Positions 54,801 through 64,000 of a DNA stretch of 64,000 bases are shown in pieces. The translations under genes and the position numbers were made by a program. The stretch is taken from contig QPMI01000049.1 of assembly GCA_004431415.1 (NCBI GenBank), positions 1-64,000 on the forward strand, written 5' to 3'. Positions within the stretch are counted from its first letter, which is position 1. Each line of letters opens with the position of its first letter. Below the pieces are notes generated by a model, which saw only the letters and a list, made by a program, of their open reading frames with translations, ran no database searches and was not told the DNA's origin. Origin of the DNA: Cyanophora paradoxa (lineage: Eukaryota > Glaucocystophyceae > Cyanophorales > Cyanophoraceae).

Positions 54801-57350
54801 AGCGGCCTGCGGGGGCACGGCGGCGGACTCCGAGGGGCCCTCCGCGGCCTTGGACGGGGCCGGGGCGCCCTCCGCCTCGGCGCCCGGGGCGGCCTCCTCG
54901 CCTCCGCCCTCGCCCCCGCCCCCGCCCTCGCCCTCGCCCCCGCCCCCGCCCTCGTCGCCCTCCTCCTCGCCCCCTTCGCCATCCTCGTCCTCCTCGCCCC
55001 CCTCCGCCTCGCTCCCCTCGGCGCTGTCCTCGTCGAGCTCCATCGCGTCGGCCCCCGCCGCGCGCGCCTCCTCCGCCAGGCGCCGCTTTAGCTCTTCTAC
55101 GTCGATCTCCGCTGCGGCGCGCGTGAGCGGGGCGGGGGCCTGGAGACGTCGCCGCGGCTCCCGCACCCTCATCGCGCAGGGCCTCCAGCTCGTTGGGCGC
55201 CGGCGTCTCCTCGTCCTCCGCCGCTTCCTCGTCCCCGCTCTCTTCCGACTCCGAGCCGGCCGCCGAGTCTGCCGCACCGCACTCACTCCCGCGCCCGCAG
55301 AGGACGAGGTGGGACGCGCTCACCGTCCGGCTTGAACTCGCCGTCCTGCTCATCGCCGGAGCGGGGGCGCTTGGCCGGCTCGACGCCGGCGCCGGAGCCG
55401 GCGGCGGCGGCCTCGGCGGGGCTCGGGCCGGAGGGCCCCGAGGCGAGCTGCTCGGCAAGCATGTTGCTGTAACGCTCCGTCTGCCCGACGAGAAAGTCCA
55501 GGTGCTTGTCCAGGGCCTGCCCGGCGCCGCGGCGCCGCCTCAGCGGCCGCCGAACTCTCTGGATCCGGAGGAGGGAGGAAGGGCGCACCTGCTGCTTCTT
55601 GTACTTGATGTCCTGCTCCGTCTTGTAGCGGAGGACGAACTCGATCTGCGGCGCACGCGCGCTGGGTCGGCCGGGGCGAGGCGGGCCGCGCCGCGCGCCG
55701 CGCGGACAGCCGCGCCGACCTGCGTCCAGAACTTCTTGACCATCTTGGAGAGGTCCGCGGCGACGCGCCGCTGGCGGTTCTCCGCCTCCTGCAAGCCGAG
55801 AGTTCGGCGGGGCGGCGCGGGACGGATGCGTCGCCGGGGGCGGCGGAGGGTTCGGCGAACCTTGTCCTTGTTGCGCTCCTTGCCCTCCTTGTCCTGCCAG
55901 TACTTCTGGATCGCCTTCGAGACCTGGGCGGCGCCTCAGCGCGCGGGACTCGGGTCGAATCGCGGATCGGCGGCTCGCCTTCTTTGCGGCGGCCATCTTC
56001 CACTTGCGCTCCTCTTTGAAATCGTTCGAAAGCCAGAGCTGCATCGGGGAAAAAAGAAAAGTCAAGGAAACGAATGCGTTCTGGTGGCGCGCAGGCCTCG
56101 GGCCGACCGCCTCGTCGATGACATAGTCCCAGTGGCACTTGTTCCGCTGCGGCTCGGGCGCCCGGTTGCGCCGCAGGGCGGCACGCTCCTTCTCGATGGC
56201 GGCGGCGCGGAGGAGGATCGACTCCTCCTGCTCGCGCGTGTACTTCTTCCTGCGCGCCGCCGCGGCCGAGGCGGCGAGGGCGGCCAGAGCCTCCGGGGTC
56301 AACGTGGAGGGGTCCACGGGGCCGGCCTGGCGTCATGGCAAAAAGTCAGCGGGAGAACCAGCTCGGCTGTGGAAAAGGGGAAGCCGGCCCACCTGATCTA
56401 TTTCCATGTCGGTCGGGGCGGTCGTGGCCGGTACGGAGGGGACTTCGGCCGCGGGCGTGTCGTTGTCAGGGCCAGGGGCAGGGGGTGAACGGCTTGGCGA
56501 GACCGCCGACAGGAGTGCCCCGCGGGGGGTTTGCGCCCCGCCGGGAGGCTCCCCGCTGGGGGTCTGAGTTGAAGGAGAGGCCGGAGCTGTAGGCAAAGGA
56601 GAGCTGGTCCCCGCTCGGGCCCCGTCCGCCTCCTCCTTCACCTTCTGCAGCTCCGGGGAAGAGACCGCGGGCAGTTTCCGCGCGGCCCGCCCGCCCCCCT
56701 TCGCGCGCGAGCCTTGTCCGGATGGGATCTGCGCGCACTTAGTTCGTAGAAAGGATGCCGGGGCCGCGTCGGGCCCTGCACCTTCGGCTCAGGCTGACTG
56801 CGGTCGATGTTAAAACGAAAGCGAAGAACAGAGAGTGGCGTTGTGCACCCTTCTGCATTTGCAGAGCTGCTTGGCGTTCCGGCGCTGTCCAGTGCCGCCT
56901 GCTGAGCAAGGATGCCGCTGATCAGACGCGTGAAGGCGGACAAGTCCAGGCCGTCCCCGGGCTTGATCGTCGCGACGAACTCGGGGAATTCCTTCTCTTC
57001 CTCTTCCTTTCGTTGTCTGAAGCGGTTGAGAGTCAGGCGCCAGCTGGGGAGAGCGCGCGAAGCGCTCAGCCGGACCCGAGTTGGGCCTCCTTCTCGCGGA
57101 GCAGCTCCGGGCCCGCCGCTTCGCTCTTGCATGACTGCGAAGCTTCGCTTTTGCCATGCCTTCCTGCGGGCTGTCGAGTTCCAGCGTCAGCGCCCCGCGA
57201 TGCGAGCGCCCGGCTTCGCGGGCGATGGGCATTCGAGGAGGAGCTAGCCGCCGCAGGCGGCTGCGTCAGATGTACGCGCGCTTCTCGGGGCATTTCTGCA
57301 CGCGCCAGCGCGCCGAGGTTGGCTGGGTTGGGCGATGGCACCTTGCCCAT
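45962..57350 (-). CDS. SWR1-like: SWR1/EP400-type chromatin remodeling ATPase with HSA, SNF2, SANT and polyglutamine regions
   Basis: Start at 57,350 ([19 protein letters not shown]). The HSA region has [11 protein letters not shown] and [18 protein letters not shown], followed by [17 protein letters not shown] very long acidic Glu/Ala insert follows (about 55,100-54,100). The ATPase then has [20 protein letters not shown]-type [37 protein letters not shown], and the second lobe with [23 protein letters not shown] and [20 protein letters not shown]. After it come a SANT/Myb-like segment ([20 protein letters not shown], near 48,450), Pro/Ala-rich linkers and a Gln-rich end with a CAG-coded polyQ tract; stop at 45,962. 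It exchanges H2A.Z into nucleosomes. At least one intron near 53,575 uses GC-AG. That the Q-rich end belongs to the same gene is inferred. Confidence 0.85.
46002..46245 (-). repeat. CAG (CTG on + strand) trinucleotide tract coding polyglutamine
   Basis: About 80 triplets with TTG, GAT and CGG interruptions. Read leftward it gives Gln runs with His and Leu interruptions at the extreme C-terminus of the remodeler frame. Confidence 0.95.
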
Positions 57351-57558
57351 GCCAGGCAGCCCGTAGGAGCGCGAGGCTCCCTCTTACGTGTGCAGAATCG
57401 ATCGAACAGCGATCGAGCTGGGTTCGGATGGGGGGTGGAGCCTGGCCTTCAAGGGGGTACAGCAGTACTCGCCTGGGACGCTCGCGAAGGTGCCTCTCAC
57501 AACGTGCCCCGCGCCCCTCCGGCTAGCTGCTGACCGCTGATACCGCGTGCTTTTGCAG
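57351..57558. promoter_or_regulatory. Short divergent promoter between SWR1-like and eS28 genes
   Basis: Only 208 bp separate the two start codons. CTTTTGCAG directly before the eS28 ATG suggests a 5'-UTR intron acceptor. Confidence 0.5.
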
Positions 57559-57821
57559 ATGGACGCGCAGGTGAGGCCCTGGCGCCCGCTGTCTCCGAGG
57601 CCGTGATTCGCGCCCTGACCTGCCGCTCGCAGCCCGTCAAGCTCGCTAAGGTCACTAAGATCCTGGGCCGCACCGGCTCTCGCGGTGGCATCACCCAGGT
57701 CCGCGTCGACTTCCTGGACGACCAGAACCGCTCGATCATCCGCAACGTGAAGGGCCCCGTGCGTGAGGGCGACATCCTCACCCTCATGGAGTCCGAGCGC
57801 GAGGCCCGCCGCCTCCGGTGA
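57559..57821 (+). CDS. RPS28: Ribosomal protein eS28
   Basis: Exon 1 is just ATG plus three codons (57,559-57,570). A 62-bp GT-AG intron (57,571-57,632) follows, and exon 2 runs to TGA 57,821, giving a 66-residue protein. It starts [20 protein letters not shown] and contains [20 protein letters not shown] and [11 protein letters not shown], diagnostic of eS28 in the small ribosomal subunit. Without the intron the start codon is out of frame, so this splice is well supported. Confidence 0.95.
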
Positions 57822-58700
57822 GCGGCGATCGCGGCGCTCCGCTGCGTGGCTTCGCTCACCCGCGTGCAGGTAATCGATCTCGCGTGTTCGTATGCCGCGA
57901 GCTACGCTTTCGTACCGATCGTTAGCATGGCCTAGCTGCACCTCTAGCGACCAGCACGAGCGCTCAAACATGTCGTCCCTTGTCGTCCCATGGCAAACAC
58001 TCTGACAACGTGCTGGCTCTATTCTGGAGTACGGCGGGCCCTATGAAGCGAGCGGCTGTCGTCTCGAGGGCCATGGGTTAGCTGCTTGCGGACCCTTTTC
58101 ACCACGGGATGGGGGGCGAGCTCTCTGCGGAACCTCTCTTGCGCCTGCTCTCCTAGATCCTCTCATGCGGGCCACCAGAGCCCTTTGCCTTCATTCATGT
58201 GCTAGAACTGCTACACACCGTTCACATTGCACTGGCGCCTCTACCGTTGGTGCCGAAGCATTAGTGTGCCAGCTGCAGGGCCAGAACTAGATCTAGATCT
58301 AGAGGGGGCCCGAGCTCGAGGCTACAGCAGCAGTCGGACTAAGGATCATTAAGCTCTAGCATAACTCTGTTAGGAATGCCAACTGCATGCGCAGCTGGCC
58401 GCATGCATGGACTATCGACCCTGACTCAGTGACCCACGGTACTAGTCCACAGTACAGTACATGTGGAGCCTCGAGCTTCATGCACGTGCACGTGCATCAA
58501 CAACTTGAATTATAATTACGTTACGAAGGGCAAATTACAGCCGTCGTGTCTGGGATCCGGGATACTGTGGAGCCTCGCGATTGAGCTCGAGCTTCATGCA
58601 CGATTGAGCGTAGTCTTCTCCCTTCTGTATGCCATCTGCGTGCAGTGCTGCCGCTAGATATCAAACCAATGCTATTAAATAGAAGGTTCAGAAGCAGTAA
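57822..58700. other. Intergenic region without supported gene
   Basis: Contains an AGATCTAGATCTAG run near 58,285 and GTGCACGTGCAT-type repeats near 58,483. No coding signal above 65 codons. Confidence 0.5.
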
Positions 58701-59448
58701 CTACGCATGCAGATTGCAAAGAGGAAGCTTCAAACGATAAGCATGAGTCCCGTTTAGATAGTACCTAAAAGAACGAGGGGGCCGTCAAATGAGGATTTTT
58801 ACGTTGCAAAGTGAGGAAATTCGAGTTGCAACGCGCATGACTGTCGCCCTTACCTGTGTAATCTCTTTTCCCTAATAAATCCAAGGTTCTCGTACAGGGC
58901 TAGGGCACCAGCGTTCTGGACCTGCGCAAAGCGTGTGATGCCCAGAAATGAGTTGAATAGAGAAAATTATTACCTCGGTCTCTAGTACAACCTCGTTCGC
59001 GCCCTCGGCCTCCATCTGCTGGATAGCTTTTGACACCAGCAGGGATCCTATGCCGCGCTTCCGATACGCCTTGTCGACGGCGAGCATCGCGATGTAGCCC
59101 CGGTAAGATTCTCGGTGCATGTCAAGCTTGCATACAATGACTCTGCCAGGCCGGTCAACGGATGCAAAAACAATGCAAGTCGCTTGATGTTCGCTGCGCA
59201 CCCAATGCACGAGCCGGCGCTCATTGCGAGGAAGCAAAGCTGCGGCCACTGGTTGATGAAGTAGCTACGCATTCGGTCAGTGGCACTCTGGGCGCTCTGC
59301 GCATGCGTGCCGCCGCTGCGCACCGGTAGGTGAAGATTGTGTAAGGCTCGGAGAGCTCGTCGCTGATCAGCGCCGTGATGAGCGGCAGCTGCGTCTCGTC
59401 TACGTACTTCTCGATCCGGATTTCAGCACCCGCCGCAGCGCCCGCCAT
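58701..59448 (-). CDS. NAA30: NatC N-terminal acetyltransferase catalytic subunit (NAA30/Mak3)
   Basis: Start at 59,448 ([20 protein letters not shown]). Family landmarks are [47 protein letters not shown] and [20 protein letters not shown] (the acetyl-CoA-binding RxxGxG/A pattern, here RKRGIG), then VVLETEV and [20 protein letters not shown]. The last exon, joined across an intron that starts GTAAGG, gives [15 protein letters not shown] and stops at 58,701. It acetylates the N-terminal Met of proteins starting Met-Leu/Ile/Phe. An ATG 48 codons upstream (59,592) is possible but less like the family. Confidence 0.9.
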
Positions 59449-59858
59449 CGTCTTGGCGCTGTGCGGCGAAGCGCGGGGCTCGTCCGGCGCGCCGCGGCGC
59501 TCGTAGGCCGCGAGGATGATTTGCTGTAAAGCTGAAGCTCGAGAGCTAGATCCTGGCGGGCTCCGCTCGACTACCCACAACAAGCCAACCAATCGTGTAC
59601 CCCATTCGGGGCTCCAAGCCGGCAGCTTGCTCCAAAGATAGAACCATCAACGCGGCGGGCGGTCGGTGGCCGAGCGCGTCAGTCTCACACTCCCGCCGGC
59701 GCACACTCAGTCAGCACGTGGAGCTTAGCTAAATATAGTTAGCTTTCACAGCTTTCCATTACCGTGTGAGCTGCTTTGAAAGGCGTCTTAACGGCTCGAA
59801 AGCTTAGCTGGAGACTGCCCGCGCCCGTGCACAGATCCAGCCCCGAGATTACAGAGCG

Positions 59859-60532
59859 ATGAACAGCACACAATCACAGCCGCTTCATTTACAGAGGAAC
59901 GGCAAGCGGGCGCAGCTGGAGCGGGAACGGTCCGCCAAGATTGACAAAGAGAACGCGATCCTGGTAGATAAGCTGAACAAGATCTTCATCGGGCCTTCGC
60001 GGCAGACATCTGCCTCTGCTGGTCCCAAGTCTTTGAAGTGCGTCAGCTTTGCGCACAGCGCCCTGTCGTCCTGTGCTGATTTCATGGTATGCAGTATCGG
60101 AGCAAGGCGTAAACAAGCACAGACTATCACAGCTGAGAACCAGCGGATGCTCAAGCGGCTACAGTCTATAAAACCAAGCGTGACCGCGAATGGTGCGAAG
60201 GCTTTTGCTCTCCAGCGCTTGCATCTTCTAATCGGCATCGCAGCGCAACTGCGGGAAGAAAGACGACAGAACCTAGAGTATATGAACCGGCGGCGGGCTG
60301 TACGGCCAGGAGCGTCCACGCTAACTAGGCCTCGATCGGTGGACGCAAGGGTTGCGGGCAACACAGTACCGGTTCGCTGCAGCTACGTTTCCTGACATCT
60401 ATCTCAGCTGTAGGCTGTAGCTAACCTCCATTAATGCAGATGCAGCACACAGGTTTGACACAGCAGCCGCAGTGGCCAGATGCTGCTCAATGGGATGAGG
60501 AGGAGTACGATGACGAGCTCGAGTACTATTAA
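59859..60532 (+). CDS. CFAP97-like: CFAP97-like ciliary protein
   Basis: Start at 59,859 (MNSTQSQPLHLQRNGKRAQ). The family-type segment is split by an intron (about 60,038-60,096): RSAKIDKENAILVDKLNKIF, then PKSLN joined to IGARRKQAQTITAENQ, RMLKRLQSIKPS, and LREERRQNLEYMNRRR. This matches the 'K...I..EN..LL.KL..I' and 'R......I..EN..~L.RLQ..KP' pattern of the CFAP97/KIAA1430 family found in motile cilia. A last exon after ...AATGCAG ends WDEEEYDDELEYY at TAA 60,532. Confidence 0.7.
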
Positions 60533-60582
60533 AAATGTAGCATGCTTGTACAGTGCATTCTGAGGGTCGACAAAGCCGTATC

Positions 60583-61690
60583 AATCAATCTGCTGGCATT
60601 GTTGCTTGGGGGGGGAGGGCCATGCATATGTTCAGAGTCGTGAATCGTGAGCATCCGAGATGATATGATCCCGACTCTCGAGCTTGAATTAATATTGCGA
60701 ATCGATATATCCCGACTCTAGATCTCACGGGTCCGGGGTAGCTGTTTATTTTCATTTGTTTCAGTATCAAAATGGGGTTGGAAAGGTCTAATTGACCTCG
60801 CATAAATTGGAGTCCGGCCACGTGGGCCGTTCTCACGGGAATTGGTTTAGTTTTCAACTAGCAATTACAGCCACTCGGTTGCCCTCATTGTGAACTGTTT
60901 GCCCGAGCGCAAGGATAGAAAACCCGTCTCGCGAGGTTGTATAAGTAGGCAACGTGGCTGAAGGTACAAATGGCAACGCGCGCACCCCCTCATGATCATG
61001 TCACAGTGTCGCATCGATATCACATCACATCACACCATACCACATCACACCACACCACACCATCACCGCGCGGGGTTCAGAGACCGCTGCAGGTACCCCT
61101 CATGCCACACCACATCACACCACACCACATCACATCACATCACACAATCAATCTGCTGGCATTGTTGCTTGGGGGGGGAGGGCCATGCATATGTTCAGAG
61201 TCGTGAATCGTGAGCATCCGAGATGATATCGATATGATCCCGACTCTCGATCGAGCTTGAATTAATATTGCAAATCGATATATCCCGACTCTAGATCTCA
61301 CGGGTCCGGGGTAGCTGTTTATTTTCATTTGTTTCAGTATCAAAATGGGGTTGGAAAGGTCTAATTGACCTCGCATAAATTGGAGTCCGGCCACGTGGGC
61401 CGTTCTCACGGGAATTGGTTTAGTTTTCAACTAGCAATTACAGCCACTCGGTTGCCCTCATTGTGAACTGTTTGCCCGAGCGCAAGGATAGAAAACCCGT
61501 CTCGCGAGGTTGTATAAGTAGGCAACGCGGCCGAAGGTACAAATGGCAACGCGCGCCGCGGCGCACCCCCTCATGATCATGATCATGTCATGATCACAGT
61601 GTCGCATCGATATCACATCACATCACACCATACCACATCACACCACACCACACCATCACCGCGCGGGATTCAGAGACCGCTGCAGCACCG
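60583..61690 (+). repeat. 563-bp noncoding tandem duplication with CACATCACACC microsatellites
   Basis: Copy 1 starts at 60,583 and copy 2 at 61,146 (AATCAATCTGCTGGCATTG). Both include a G9-type run, AATTAATATTGC..AATCGATATATCC and ACCTCGCATAAATTGGAG, and both end in (CACACCACAC)-type repeats. They differ by small insertions (a GATATC insert, CGCGG, GATCATGATCATG). No coding capacity. Confidence 0.9.
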
Positions 61691-62290
61691 GGCTGCAGCC
61701 AGACTTCCTGCTGTCTCGCTGTCTTCCGCTGTCTCGCTGCTCGGAAAGAGAGAGACCGAAAGCGCGCGCTAGCTAGCACTATTGAGCGCTTGAGCGTCTC
61801 TTGAGCGTGTGGGCTCTCGTTTAGACTCTGCCCGTCTTCCGAAGTTCTCGCCATCGCCCGCGCATGCGCCCCACTGGGCCAATTTGGCGACTGACACGCC
61901 GCACAGCCAACGGCAGACGCTCATCATTGCGTACGTGACCCCGCGCTGCCTCGCCGCAGGGATCCAGGCCTCATTCACGCCGTGCGCATGTCCCCGAGAC
62001 TCTGACCCCCCTCCATGACGTGTTCCTCACGTGCACGGCTTGCCGCAGAGCGCGTCGATGTCGTCCGCACCCGGCCGCGCTGCCGCAGAGCGCGTCGACG
62101 TCTTCCGCACCCGGCCACGGCGCAGTCTACGTATACTCCCGGGCCCCCGCGGCATGGGCTTGAAGACGCCCGCCCAAACTCCTCTCCCCTGGGGCCATTG
62201 CTGAAAAGAGCACACCCGGTCTCCCGGAGTCCTCCTCTCCGTGGCCTAAGCTAGACTAGGCTCGCCTGGATCCGGCCTCCGCGCCGGACC
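61691..62290. other. Intergenic region
   Basis: Short frames only. Imperfect repeats of GCCGCAGAGCGCGTCGA (62,042 and 62,081). Nothing else is supported. Confidence 0.45.
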
Positions 62291-62735
62291 CCTTAACGTT
62301 GCCACCCCGGAGGCGAAGGTTGCGTACCCCGCGGTCGCTTCTCCTCCGTCGCTCCTCTGCCCCGTGCTCCCGGCCCCCAACCGCCCTCCGGCGTCCCACG
62401 CGCCCCGCCCCCGCCACCCTCCCCCTGCGCCCCGCCCCGATCGCCCCGTGCCCAGCTCGCAGCCGCCTTCTGGGGCTCTGCGCGCCCCGCCCCCGTCACC
62501 CTCCCTTACGTCCTACCCCCGTCGCCCTCGGGCGCCCCGCCCCTGCTGCCCCGCCCCCCTGCGCCCCGCCCTATCACTCCCAAGCGCCCTGTGCGCCCTG
62601 CTGCCCGCCACCCCCTCGTCGCCCTGCTCGCCTTGCCTTCATCGTCCCCCAACGCCCCGTGCGCCCCGCCTCCTACCACCTTACGGCGCCCCGCTTGTCC
62701 CGTCCCCCGCCACCCTCAGCGCTCAGCGCCACTAC
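62291..62735 (+). repeat. CGCCCCGCCCC-rich degenerate minisatellite
   Basis: Multiple spaced copies of CGCCCCGCCCC and GCGCCCTGC-type words over about 440 bp. The long Pro/Arg-rich frames across it result from this composition. Confidence 0.6.
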
Positions 62736-63116
62736 CCCAGGCGCTCTACTTGGACCCGATCATCGAGAACGGCATCGTCCGCCACATCATCATCCCGCCC
62801 CGCCCCGGCGTGGTCCCCTTCCTCCCGAACGTCGCCATCATCGGCCGTGAGATGGCGCCCCACCCCCCCCCCCCCCCCCCCTCCCCCGATGCCATCTACG
62901 CTGATCGTGCAAGCGCAAGGCCACAGATCTAGAGGCCGTGGCGGACGGGGCAGCCCCCGCCGCCCCCGCCCCCGCCCCCGCCCGCGCGAACGCCGGTGCA
63001 GCAGTCCGGCTTCTCGACCTCCTCAAGCGCGAACCCGCCGCCATCGCGCGCTTCCCCGCCCTCCAGGCGGCCATGGCCGGGGCGCCACCATCGAGGACGA
63101 CGCGGCCGCAGCGTAG
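62736..63116 (+). CDS. Possible proline-rich coding fragment
   Basis: ALYLDPIIENGIVRHIIIP followed by PRPGVVPFLPNVAIIGRE looks like genuine protein (hydrophobic alternation, no bias), unlike the surrounding Pro/Arg-rich frames. Beyond a C18-type run near 62,863 another frame shows VRLLDLLKREPAAIARFP. These could be exons of one gene or a gene remnant. No family is recognised. Confidence 0.3.
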   Translation, partial: PRRSTWTRSSRTASSATSSSRPAPAWSPSSRTSPSSAVRWRPTPPPPPPPPMPSTLIVQAQGHRSRGRGGRGSPRRPRPRPRPRERRCSSPASRPPQARTRRHRALPRPPGGHGRGATIEDDAAAA

Positions 63117-64000
63117 AGTCCCGGATCCCTCCGGCCGCCCGACCTAGTGCGGAACTAGGCAGCAAGCTCAAGTGCTTAACTGGGCAGCTAGCGGCAGCAC
63201 TTGGGCCGTTAGCTTTTCACCCTCCGAGATGCATTCCCCTCTCTCTTTTCCTCCCCCTTCTCCTACCCAGCCAGTGTCCTCCCCTCTCCCCCCTCTCCCC
63301 CCCCGTACAGGGCCAAGGACAACACCACTCCCAGACTCTAGATCTCCCACGCCCCAGACCAATATACTATGATAGCTATTAGCTAGCTATAGGGTATACG
63401 TAGAGCAGCAGGACGCCTTCCCGCTATGCTATCGCGATCGTGCTGTCGTGCTAGCTAGCCTAGTGGGTGCCCACCCAGTCGATGACAACGACGGGGCGGC
63501 TGTTGTTTGTCCTTAAATAAGAACGTTAACATTGCCCGGTTGGGCTTTTGCAAAAAGAAAAAAATCTAAATGATATCGATGTGGCCGAACTTCGGAATAT
63601 ACTAGCTTGCAATTGCCAAAAAAAAAGGTTGCCTGGACTCGTAGACTTATAATTAGAGCTCCGACTCGGCAAGGCTCCTGCTGTCATGCCATGATGATCA
63701 TGCACTGGCCCCGACTCAGATCGAGCTCTCAGAGTCTCGGCGGGCGCCGGGCGCCCCCAAGGCTTCAGACCCAACTGCAGCCTGGTCCTGGCAGCAGGCT
63801 CTGATCATGCCACGGCCATGATGAGACAGGTACCGGTCCCTGAGACTTGGACGTGGGAACTCGGAACTTCGGAACTTCGGAAGGGCGTAGGGCGTGCCGC
63901 ACGGTGAGCCGCTGAGCCGACTAGGCGATGTCACAGTACTATAGCTATAGCTAGCCTAGTAGTGTTCCCTCACTCAGTGACTGCTCAGCTGCAGATTAAT
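63117..64000. other. Terminal intergenic sequence
   Basis: Pyrimidine-rich stretch at 63,230-63,310, a short A9 run near 63,618, and TAGCTAGC-type words. No gene is supported. Confidence 0.5.

Noticed and set aside
54447-55458. Several very long GC-rich frames on both strands around 54-55.5 kb as separate genes
   Set aside because: They overlap the acidic insert of the SWR1-like gene, and alternatives are Arg/Pro-rich shadows of GC-rich codons.
62299-62850. 183-codon Pro/Arg/Ala frame at 62.3 kb as a gene
   Set aside because: It is explained by the CGCCCCGCCCC-rich repeat. Only the short stretch from 62,736 onward looks protein-like.

Overview
The window holds two very different stretches. 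Positions 1 to about 25,600 are intron-less, tightly packed and virus-like. Positions about 27,000 to 64,000 are nuclear genes of a flagellated, probably algal, protist. The host genes have many short introns (about 45-80 bp). At least three of these introns have GC-AG instead of GT-AG borders. The host genes encode cilium and centriole proteins, an AP2-domain protein, Ran, SWR1 and others. High GC, GC-AG introns and AP2 plus cilium genes would fit a haptophyte, but this is inference and no species is claimed.

Viral block. A double jelly-roll major capsid protein (2878-4320) sits in a rightward run of probable virion genes (128-6716). Next come a possible DNA-binding protein, several small membrane proteins, a UL9-like origin-binding SF2 helicase and a YqaJ/lambda-type exonuclease. 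Two adjacent paralogues of unknown function (24,092-25,599) end the block. Most genes start 17-40 bp after an ATTTTCTA-type motif. It resembles the TCTA late promoter described for Cafeteria roenbergensis virus and Mavirus. No DNA polymerase, packaging ATPase or integrase was seen, so this is a fragment or a degraded copy of a Nucleocytoviricota or polinton-like virus, not a proven complete genome.

Two DNA architectures stand out. Eight copies of a roughly 50-bp palindrome with an AT-rich centre flank the UL9-like helicase gene on both sides, which looks like a herpesvirus-style origin. A second, nested inverted repeat (8061-9512) is built from paired TACGTCATAG boxes.

A 4.46-kb segment (12,266-16,724) is repeated in tandem at 16,725-21,667, and a 480-bp in-frame duplication lies inside the second copy. 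The differences I can see between the copies are changes in G/C homopolymer length. Nearly every viral gene also carries single-base frameshifts, while the host exons I joined read cleanly. The frameshifts are therefore either real decay by indels or uncorrected long-read errors confined to multi-copy DNA.

Host block, in order: nephrocystin-3-like (+), ZC2HC1-like zinc-finger protein (-), CPAP/SAS-4-like centriole protein (+), GAR synthetase PurD (-), Ran GTPase (-), AP2-domain protein (-), SWR1/EP400-type remodeler with a polyglutamine tail (-), ribosomal protein eS28 (+), NatC acetyltransferase NAA30 (-) and a CFAP97-like ciliary protein (+). Between them lie a 209-bp satellite, a 16-bp minisatellite, a CAG tract and a 563-bp noncoding tandem duplication.
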